A stretch of 5,802 nt of DNA from Candidatus Omnitrophota bacterium (lineage in GTDB: Bacteria > Omnitrophota > Gorgyraeia > Zapsychrales > JANLHA01): assembly GCA_024653845.1 (NCBI GenBank), contig JANLHA010000263.1, forward strand, positions 1 through 5,802, given 5' to 3'. The position numbers were made by a program, and so were the translations under genes. Every line of letters begins with the position of its first letter. Position 1 is the first letter of the stretch. Under the pieces are notes generated by a model, which saw nothing but the letters and a program-made list of their open reading frames with translations, made no database searches and was not told the DNA's origin. This document shows, one piece after another, positions 1 through 4,835 of this stretch.

Positions 1-1
1 G

Positions 2-412
2 GGAAGTGTTCGGTACGAACGTCAAGTGGTGGAGAAAAGGGTGGAACGCCCTGCGACTTTTGTGGCGACCCCCGCCCCGGTGGAAGCACAAGAGCCAGAG
101 CCTCTTGCTTCGGCGGTCGCACGAGTTCCAGCCGTTTCTGAGAAGTTGCCGGCCGTTGAAAAGCCCCAAGAGAAGATACTTGATAAATCAGCTGAAGGCA
201 TTTATACTGTACAGGTTGCTTCTTACAAAAAAGAAGACCAAGCCAAAGATGCTGCAGCGAAGTTGCAAAAAAAAGGCTATGAAAGCTTGGTCCTCCCCAA
301 AGGCGATTATTCGATTGTTTGTGTTGGACGTTTTAATAAAAAGAGCGAAGCACAGAATCTTTCTCGAAAGTTGAAGAAAGATTATAAAGATTGCCTGGTG
401 AGAAAAATTTAG
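2..412 (+). CDS. SPOR-domain protein, 3' part (5' end outside window)
   Basis: The reading frame is open to the left edge, so the N-terminus, probably with a membrane anchor or signal peptide, is missing; 136 residues are visible. A GTG at 26 could serve as a start but has no reason to be preferred, since the frame continues upstream. Residues 1-65 are a Pro/Ala/Glu/Val-rich, low-complexity linker. Residues 66-136 form a SPOR domain (PF05036 type): it opens with YTVQVASYKKEDQA, continues through AAAKLQKKGY and YSIVCVGRF, and ends at YKDCLVRKI. SPOR domains bind septal peptidoglycan strands stripped of stem peptides and are found in division and cell-wall proteins; that function is family knowledge, not shown here. 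The linker-plus-C-terminal-SPOR layout is typical. An A8 run lies inside the domain at 267-274. The small basic protein gene follows 37 bases downstream on the same strand. The domain call is firm; the full-length identity cannot be given. Confidence 0.85.
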   Translation, partial: GSVRYERQVVEKRVERPATFVATPAPVEAQEPEPLASAVARVPAVSEKLPAVEKPQEKILDKSAEGIYTVQVASYKKEDQAKDAAAKLQKKGYESLVLPKGDYSIVCVGRFNKKSEAQNLSRKLKKDYKDCLVRKI

Positions 413-433
413 CAGTTCAAGAATTTGTTGAGC

Positions 434-442
434 AAAGGAGGT
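434..442 (+). promoter_or_regulatory. Strong Shine-Dalgarno for the small basic protein
   Basis: AAAGGAGGT lies 7 bases before the ATG at 450. It is a near-perfect match to the 16S rRNA anti-Shine-Dalgarno and fixes the start codon. It is the best ribosome binding site in the window and suggests high translation of the small protein. Confidence 0.9.
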
Positions 443-449
443 AAAAAAC

Positions 450-710
450 ATGTCACTCCATTCATCTTTGAAGATTGACGTTGCAGGAGCCCAGCAGAGA
501 ACGGTTCTTAGTCGTATTGAGCGAATCAAAGAACTTATGAAAAAAGGAATTTGGGAACAAACAGGTCGCGTGACCGGTTTGCCAAAAACCAAAATTGTTC
601 GTCTCAAAACACGTAAGGCCAAATCTGAAAAAGCAGCTGAAGGTGCTGCAGCCACACCTGCCGCTGCAGGTGCAGCAAAACCCGCAGCTGGAAAAGCAGC
701 TAAAGCTTAA
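450..710 (+). CDS. Small basic protein of PVC-type bacteria with Ala/Lys-rich tail
   Basis: This is an 86-residue, lysine- and alanine-rich protein. The first ~55 residues match, from memory, a small basic protein family of Planctomycetes/Verrucomicrobia and relatives (I believe TIGR04137): MSLHSSLK at the start, a middle segment RTVLSRIERIKELMKKG, and GRVTGLPKTKIVRLK. Family members I recall are about 55-70 residues. This one has an additional tail (about residues 58-86) made of Ala, Lys, Pro and Gly only with few exceptions, resembling the tails of histone H1-like or nucleic-acid-binding proteins. The charge suggests RNA or DNA binding, but the function is unknown to me. The start is fixed by the strong Shine-Dalgarno. 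A strong intrinsic terminator follows 12 bases after the stop, so the gene looks highly expressed and ends its transcription unit. No cysteine or catalytic motif is visible. Confidence 0.85.
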   Translation: MSLHSSLKIDVAGAQQRTVLSRIERIKELMKKGIWEQTGRVTGLPKTKIVRLKTRKAKSEKAAEGAAATPAAAGAAKPAAGKAAKA

Positions 711-722
711 TGCCATTTGTAT

Positions 723-764
723 GGGTTTGGGAAGATTCCGTTTCTTCCCAAACCCTTTTCTTTC
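723..764 (+). terminator. Intrinsic (Rho-independent) terminator after the small basic protein
   Basis: A perfect 13-bp stem pairs GGGTTTGGGAAGA (723-735) with TCTTCCCAAACCC (743-755) around a 7-base loop, followed by the pyrimidine tract TTTTCTTTC (756-764). It begins 12 bases after the small basic protein stop codon. The tract ends one base before the ATG (766) of the next gene, which is on the same strand. The hairpin is purine-rich on one arm and pyrimidine-rich on the other, so it would act best in the + direction. Confidence 0.9.
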
Positions 765-765
765 G

Positions 766-1602
766 ATGAAACCATACCTTTCCCTTTTTCTATCTTTCAT
801 TTTGTTTTCTAATTTCAGCTCTTTAGCTTGGACACAAGAGTTGGGCTCCACGCGCCCACCTTCAAGTTTTCCATTTGTTGGCGAGGTGGCCAGTCAAGAG
901 CTCAATATTCGTGCAGGCCAAAGTGAAAATTTTGAAAAAGTGGGACGCCTCCAAAAAGGCGAAGAGGTTGTTGTCGTCGCAGAAAGTTATGGCTGGTACA
1001 AAATTGTTTTGCCTGCTCAGAGCAAAAGTTATGTCAGCAAAGATTATGTGAAGGTTGTCGGGAAGAATTTGGGAGAAGTTACGGGAACACGCGTCAACGT
1101 GCGGGGAGGTCCAGGTACCAACTTTTCTGTTTTAGCTCAACTTCATCAGGGCGATGCCGTCCGCATTCTCGAAGAAAAAGAGGGATGGTATTTGATCGAG
1201 CCTCCAGACCAGGGGCATGGTTGGGTGGCGGCTCAATATGTCCAATTCAAATCTTCCAGTGTTCCCACGAAGCAACCTATTCAAGACGCACTCAAAACCG
1301 AAGTCGCTCAGCTCAAAAGTGGTCTTTTCGCAGATGCGACATCTTCACCTCTCGTAGCATCGGAAGAAGATGCAGTGATCACCGCATCCGGCGTTCTTGA
1401 TGATCTGGGTTCTCAAGCGCTCTCTCAGGAAGTTCGGCATCATCTGGTCCTCGATGGTCAGGTGCTTTACCTGTTGAAGGGGTACCGAATGCTTCTCGAC
1501 GGATTCTTGCATCAAAAAGTTAAAATCGAAGGCAAAATCCAACCCGATATGAAATCTTCTGTGCCGGTGGTGTTGGTCACAAAAATCACCCTGGTCTTAT
1601 GA
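766..1602 (+). CDS. Exported protein with two bacterial SH3 domains and an OB-like C-terminal domain
   Basis: This 278-residue protein starts with a convincing signal peptide: MKPYLSLFLSFILFSNFSSLA, hydrophobic core at about residues 5-20, likely cleaved after A21. Two bacterial SH3 (SH3_3-like) domains follow. The first is at about 38-97 (LNIRAGQSENFEKVGRLQKG, then GWYKI, then YVSKDYV). The second is at about 103-162 (VNVRGGPGTNFSVLAQLHQG, then GWYLI, then GWVAAQYVQ). A linker leads to a C-terminal beta-rich segment, about 197-278, with HHLVLDG, VLYLLKG, KVKIEGKI and VPVVLVTKI, which looks OB-fold-like. Such SH3 domains commonly bind peptidoglycan; the exact ligand is not predictable. An ATG at 721 in frame would add 15 residues, but it would place the terminator hairpin inside the gene and lengthen the signal peptide n-region, so 766 is preferred. 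No Shine-Dalgarno is visible before either start. The stop codon overlaps the M50 protease start. Confidence 0.85.
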   Translation: MKPYLSLFLSFILFSNFSSLAWTQELGSTRPPSSFPFVGEVASQELNIRAGQSENFEKVGRLQKGEEVVVVAESYGWYKIVLPAQSKSYVSKDYVKVVGKNLGEVTGTRVNVRGGPGTNFSVLAQLHQGDAVRILEEKEGWYLIEPPDQGHGWVAAQYVQFKSSSVPTKQPIQDALKTEVAQLKSGLFADATSSPLVASEEDAVITASGVLDDLGSQALSQEVRHHLVLDGQVLYLLKGYRMLLDGFLHQKVKIEGKIQPDMKSSVPVVLVTKITLVL

Positions 1603-2213
1603 TCATCGAAATCCTTCAAATCATTCTTGTTTTACTCACCGGAGTCGTCTTTCACGAGTATGCCCATGGCTGGGTGGCCTATAAGCTGGGCGATCCGACG
1701 GCAAAATTGGCTGGTCGATTAACACTCAATCCTTTAAAACATATTGATCCTTTAGGAACCATCATCGTGCCGGTGATTTTAAAGTTGTTGGGTGTTGCTC
1801 CGTTAGGTTGGGCCAAGCCCGTTCCCATCAATTTTGCGCTTTTGCGCAATCCCAAACGCGATATCATTTGGGTGGCAATCGCAGGGCCTGCCGCGAACAT
1901 CATTCTTGCTATCTTTAGTAGTCAACTCCTTCATATTAAGAATTTGCCGACGGCAGTCATCGAGCTTCTGGTCTTTGTGATTATCATCAATTTGATTCTT
2001 GCAACTTTTAATTTGATTCCAATTCCTCCCTTGGACGGTTCACGCATTTTGATTGGAATCCTTCCTAACGCCTGGTCGCGGCTTTATAGCCGTTTAGAGC
2101 CTTACGGCTTTTTGATCATTATTGTTTTATTGAATTTGGGAGTTCTTAACTTTATCATGCCCATTGTGGAATATTTCAGTTCTCAATTGGGAGTCGAGAT
2201 CCGATTAAAATAG
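1599..2213 (+). CDS. Site-2 protease family (M50) intramembrane zinc metalloprotease
   Basis: This 204-residue, very hydrophobic protein carries the full M50 signature. The zinc-binding HEYAH is at residues 19-23 in the first membrane segment (H19, E20, H23), and the third ligand D146 is in NLIPIPPLDGSR. LGWAKPVPIN (about 69-78) and AIAGPAANI (about 94-101) are typical family motifs. Membrane segments lie at about 3-18, 52-67, 88-107, 119-140 and 170-190. It belongs to the compact class without PDZ or CBS domains, of ordinary length for that class. Family members cut substrates within the membrane; the substrate here is unknown. The start ATG overlaps the TGA of the SH3-protein gene (ATGA, 1599-1602) and no Shine-Dalgarno is evident, so translation is probably coupled. 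The substrate could be an envelope or signalling protein, but nothing in the window identifies it. Confidence 0.93.
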   Translation: MIIEILQIILVLLTGVVFHEYAHGWVAYKLGDPTAKLAGRLTLNPLKHIDPLGTIIVPVILKLLGVAPLGWAKPVPINFALLRNPKRDIIWVAIAGPAANIILAIFSSQLLHIKNLPTAVIELLVFVIIINLILATFNLIPIPPLDGSRILIGILPNAWSRLYSRLEPYGFLIIIVLLNLGVLNFIMPIVEYFSSQLGVEIRLK

Positions 2214-2222
2214 CGAGTGAAC

Positions 2223-3308
2223 ATGCCTTCCATTTCGGTTGATTTGAAAGAAAATAGTTACACGATAGAAGTCGGAGCGCAAAATCTCAAAGATTTGGGG
2301 AAAGCCGTCAAAGCCCTTGGATTGGGGGAGGACGCCATTGTCATTACCCACGCTTGCATTGCGAATCTTCATGGGGAAGCGATTCTTGAAGGCCTTGAAG
2401 GAGCCGGGATTTCCGTTAAGATCCTTGAAGTGCCTGAAGGAGAATCTAGCAAGTCGGCAGCCATGGTGATGGATTTGGTGGGTAAGGTTGCGGAATACGA
2501 TGTGAAGAGAAAGATTTTCTTGGTGGCGTTTGGAGGCGGTGTCATTGGAGATTTGGTCGGATTTGTAGCTGCAGTTTATCGTCGAGGAATTCCATATATT
2601 CAAGTGCCGACAACCTTGTTGGCTCAAATCGATTCGAGCATTGGTGGAAAAGTTGGGATCGATCTGCCGGTCGGGAAAAATTTGGTAGGCGCGTTTTATC
2701 AGCCTCGAATTGTTTGGAGCGATGTGAATCTTTTATCGACGTTAGATCAGCGTCAAATTCGAAATGGGCTGGCAGAGGCGATCAAGTATGGGGTTATTTG
2801 TGACCGGAACCTTTTTGAGATGATTGAAGAACTTGGCGAAAAGTTGGTTCAATTTGACGCGAAAAATTTCACCCATCTTGTTTTGGAATGCAGTCGCATC
2901 AAAGGCCGCATTGTGGTCAATGATGAAAGAGAAACCAAAGGTATTCGAACCATTCTGAATTTTGGTCATACGATCGGCCATGCCATTGAGGCTGCTGATC
3001 AGTATCAAAACTATCAGCATGGCGAGGCCGTGGCTTTGGGGATGAGGGTGGCGTTGGATATTTCTCGACGCTTGGAATTGGTGGATTCGGTACAAGTCGT
3101 TCGGGTGAATCAGGTGATTTCAAAGGTAGGTTTGCCAGAGAAAATTATGCATGTGACTTTGCCGGAGATCATGTCGCGTATGCAGCATGACAAAAAGTTT
3201 AAAGGCAAAACCAACCGGTTTGTTTTGGCCACCGGCATTGGTAGCGTTAAGATCGTCGAAGGTGTCGATCCTCTTTTGATTCAAATGGCCATTGAAGCTT
3301 GTATGTGA
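2223..3308 (+). CDS. aroB: 3-dehydroquinate synthase
   Basis: AroB converts DAHP to 3-dehydroquinate, the second step of the shikimate pathway to aromatic amino acids, in the cytoplasm, using NAD+ and a divalent metal. The 361-residue length is normal. Diagnostic motifs are all present: FGGGVIGDLVGF (103-114), the NAD-binding region; VPTTLLAQIDSSIGGKVGID (128-147) with D137 and K143; GKNLVGAFYQP (151-161); NGLAEAIKYG (181-190) with E185 and K188; LNFGHTIGHAIEA (255-267 region by motif, H249 and H253 by count); and HGEAVALGM with H266. E185, H249 and H266 are the expected metal ligands by comparison with characterised enzymes. The start is ambiguous: ATG at 2223 or GTG at 2217 (two extra residues, MN), neither with a good Shine-Dalgarno. 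ATG is preferred. The gene begins 9 bases after the M50 stop and probably belongs to the same operon. It ends 3 bases from the oppositely oriented gene. Confidence 0.96.
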   Translation: MPSISVDLKENSYTIEVGAQNLKDLGKAVKALGLGEDAIVITHACIANLHGEAILEGLEGAGISVKILEVPEGESSKSAAMVMDLVGKVAEYDVKRKIFLVAFGGGVIGDLVGFVAAVYRRGIPYIQVPTTLLAQIDSSIGGKVGIDLPVGKNLVGAFYQPRIVWSDVNLLSTLDQRQIRNGLAEAIKYGVICDRNLFEMIEELGEKLVQFDAKNFTHLVLECSRIKGRIVVNDERETKGIRTILNFGHTIGHAIEAADQYQNYQHGEAVALGMRVALDISRRLELVDSVQVVRVNQVISKVGLPEKIMHVTLPEIMSRMQHDKKFKGKTNRFVLATGIGSVKIVEGVDPLLIQMAIEACM

Positions 3309-3311
3309 GAA

Positions 3312-3947
3312 TCAGTGGACCCGCAGTTCCCGCGTTTCTTCCGTCCTGGAATTCTTCAAATCGACTTGATCCAAAGAAATATTGGTAATTTCCCAACCAT
3401 CGATAATAGCTCCTGCTTCATAAATTTCATTGTTGATCAAGGCCACAGGCCCTTGGTCCATCATGATGATTCCGTTTAAGTCCATGTCCGACGAGGAGCG
3501 AGGCTTGGGGGTCTCTTTGCGAGGTGTTGCTGGCGCGGGAATGAAGGAAGTCTGAATCGCGGTGATCGGATTTTGCGGAGCCGCGGCTCGATGTGCAGAT
3601 ACAGCAGGCCGTGAGTTAGAAAATTGACTTGTCAGATACAAAATCGAACCGATCAAAATCGCACAAATCAAAAAACATAGAGTGACAATGGTTTTATCGC
3701 GTCCGCTGGCAACTTCAATTGATTCATTCTGAACAGAATGCCCTTCAGAAGAGCTTTGAATCAAAGGAGCAGGAATGAATTCCTCTTTAGGTGTTTCGGG
3801 GACACCATAAGTTGCGGGAGTTGGGGGAGATGGTTCCGTGGGCAAAGAAGGTGTCGTATTTTGAGGTTCCTGAGGCTTGGGGGGCGGAGGAACTTTTTTA
3901 TCCAAATTGGCTTGAACTTTCTTAAGGGCGTCGTTGATGATACTCAT
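3312..3947 (-). CDS. GspB/ExeB-like secretion-assembly membrane protein
   Basis: This is a 211-residue bitopic membrane protein. The N-terminus MSIINDALKKVQANL resembles the short conserved cytoplasmic motif that opens GspB/ExeB-type proteins. A Pro-rich cytoplasmic linker follows (about 18-62), then one membrane helix at about 86-106, a second Pro/Ala-rich linker, and a compact C-terminal domain (about 157-200) with LNGIIMMDQGPVALINNEIY, then GWEITNISLDQVDL. That domain fits the T2SSB pattern (PF16537-like): a Gly-Ile start, an Ala-Leu-Ile-Asn-Asn strand and a closing Val-x-Leu. In Aeromonas, ExeB works with the ATPase ExeA to assemble the type II secretin in the outer membrane. The start at 3947 is fixed by an AGGAGAT Shine-Dalgarno; an upstream in-frame ATG at 3968 lies inside the ATPase gene and is less likely. 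The ATGA overlap with the ATPase stop indicates coupled expression. Confidence 0.8.
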   Translation of the reverse strand: MSIINDALKKVQANLDKKVPPPPKPQEPQNTTPSLPTEPSPPTPATYGVPETPKEEFIPAPLIQSSSEGHSVQNESIEVASGRDKTIVTLCFLICAILIGSILYLTSQFSNSRPAVSAHRAAAPQNPITAIQTSFIPAPATPRKETPKPRSSSDMDLNGIIMMDQGPVALINNEIYEAGAIIDGWEITNISLDQVDLKNSRTEETRELRVH

Positions 3948-4759
3948 TTTTGCATCTCCTGTACACATTGATCAACAACATCTTTATCAATGGTTTTGGT
4001 TTCTTGAACATATCCAGAAAGAAGGGCACGATCACAAAGGATATTGATCAGCCTTGGAGTTCCTTGAGAATGTCGATAAATAGTTTCGATGGCATGCGGC
4101 GTGAAAGCAACAGGCAGATGCCCGTTGGTGGCGCGACAAGCAATTTTGATGCGATGATGAACATAATTTCCCACTTCATCGCGATGAAGTGGCAGCATAT
4201 GAAAACGGACCGTGATGCGCTGGTTGAGTTGTCTCAGAGATGGAAGCTGTAGCTTGGCCAGTAGTTCGGGCTGCCCGACAAGAACAATTTGCAAGAGTTT
4301 GGCTTTTTCCGTCTCGAGATTGGAAAGAAGTCGAATCTGTTCAAGTTGCCGGACGCCCAAGTTCTGGGCCTCGTCGATAATCAGAACAACATTGTGCCCT
4401 TGGCTGGATTCGTGGATTAAAAATTCATTGAGGGCATTGACCAACTCCAGTTTATTTTTGAATTTTCCTTCAATTCCCAAATCCTTGATGATCAGTTGTA
4501 AAAGCTGGCTGTCCGAGAAATAGGGGTTTAAGATCAAAGCACTTTTGATTTTGGGATCCAGACGAGTGAGGAGTGTGCGGCAAAGAGTGGTTTTGCCAGT
4601 GCCAATTTCACCGGTGATAACCACAATGCCCTTGCGATGTTCAATGGCGTAGATCAAATGGGAAAAAGCTTCGACGTGTCGAGTGCTGGAGAAAAAGAAT
4701 TCAGGATCAGAGGTCACATTGAACGGCTCTTCATGAAAGCCGTAAAAAGTTTTGTACAT
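3944..4759 (-). CDS. ExeA/GspA-type AAA ATPase, short form
   Basis: This 271-residue AAA+ ATPase begins MYKTFYGFHEEPFNVTSDPE, the typical opening of ExeA/MshM-type proteins. Walker A is GEIGTGKTT (50-58), Walker B is VVLIIDEAQNL (D129, E130), sensor-1 region is LVGQPEL (160-166), the conserved LRQLNQRI (175-182) may supply the arginine finger, and GTPRLIN (233-239) is the sensor-2 region. ExeA of Aeromonas is about twice as long and carries a periplasmic peptidoglycan-binding half after a membrane segment; both are absent here, so this is a cytoplasmic short form. Starts at 4786 (MSDCDI) and 4768 (MKP) are also in frame. I chose 4759 because it matches the family N-terminus and because a perfect extended -10 promoter sits just upstream, inside the longer version. 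It overlaps the GspB-like gene by ATGA, and the two products probably work together. MshM-type function in pilus or secretion assembly is the alternative. Confidence 0.85.
   Translation of the reverse strand: MYKTFYGFHEEPFNVTSDPEFFFSSTRHVEAFSHLIYAIEHRKGIVVITGEIGTGKTTLCRTLLTRLDPKIKSALILNPYFSDSQLLQLIIKDLGIEGKFKNKLELVNALNEFLIHESSQGHNVVLIIDEAQNLGVRQLEQIRLLSNLETEKAKLLQIVLVGQPELLAKLQLPSLRQLNQRITVRFHMLPLHRDEVGNYVHHRIKIACRATNGHLPVAFTPHAIETIYRHSQGTPRLINILCDRALLSGYVQETKTIDKDVVDQCVQEMQK
3954..3960 (-). promoter_or_regulatory. Shine-Dalgarno for the GspB-like gene, inside the ATPase gene
   Basis: On the minus strand AGGAGAT lies 6 bases before the ATG at 3947, within the last codons of the ATPase gene. 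It decides the start of the GspB-like protein in favour of MSIINDALKK rather than the ATG seven codons upstream. Confidence 0.85.
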
Positions 4760-4766
4760 GGGCTTC

Positions 4767-4775
4767 ATTATATCA
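4767..4775 (-). promoter_or_regulatory. Extended -10 promoter for the ATPase/GspB-like operon
   Basis: On the minus strand TGATATAAT is a perfect extended -10 element (TG-N-TATAAT). Seven bases (GAAGCCC) separate TATAAT from the ATG at 4759, so transcription should start at or next to the first base of that codon, giving a leaderless mRNA. No good -35 box is seen 16-18 bases upstream, which is tolerated by extended -10 promoters. The element is visible directly; its activity is inference. Confidence 0.65.
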
Positions 4776-4823
4776 CAGTCACTCATTGAGAAAACAGTTG
4801 ATTCTTTTTCCTCTTTGGTTTAC

Positions 4824-4829
4824 TGTAAT
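4824..4829 (+). promoter_or_regulatory. Possible -10 box for the acyltransferase gene
   Basis: TGTAAT (5 of 6 matches to TATAAT) ends 6 bases before the ATG at 4836, a spacing compatible with a leaderless transcript. A TTGATT at 4798-4803 could be a -35 box, but the 20-base spacer is too long; it is 17 bases from the poorer TACTGT at 4821. No Shine-Dalgarno precedes the ATG. Weak on its own, and listed because the gene must have a promoter in this 76-base divergent gap. Confidence 0.35.
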
Positions 4830-4835
4830 TTCTTC

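Noticed and set aside
267..274. A8 run inside the SPOR domain, a possible slippage or frameshift site.
   Set aside because: The SPOR domain reads through it intact to a normal C-terminal end, and the alternative frames give no sensible product; ordinary Lys codons in an A-rich gene explain it.
601..708. GCAGCT-like repeats at the end of the small basic protein gene as a tandem repeat.
   Set aside because: They are imperfect and follow from Ala/Lys codon choice; they encode the Ala/Lys tail and are not an independent repeat element.
595..765. Upstream in-frame extension of the SH3 protein to 721 or 595.
   Set aside because: It would overlap the small basic protein gene and the terminator hairpin, and would put a long non-signal segment in front of a clear signal peptide starting at 766.
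188..851. Open frames on the minus strand opposite the SPOR, small basic and SH3 genes.
   Set aside because: Cys/Phe/Ser-rich composition is that of antisense translation; no ribosome binding site or recognisable motif.
2205..3123. Minus-strand open frames opposite aroB.
   Set aside because: They mirror the strong aroB coding signal on the plus strand and show no domain or start signal.
4775..4826. ACAGT at 4775-4779 and 4794-4798 with inverted ACTGT at 4822-4826, plus CTCATTGAG at 4782-4790, as operator candidates.
   Set aside because: Five-base matches in a 76-base AT-rich gap are expected by chance; the short palindrome has no extension.
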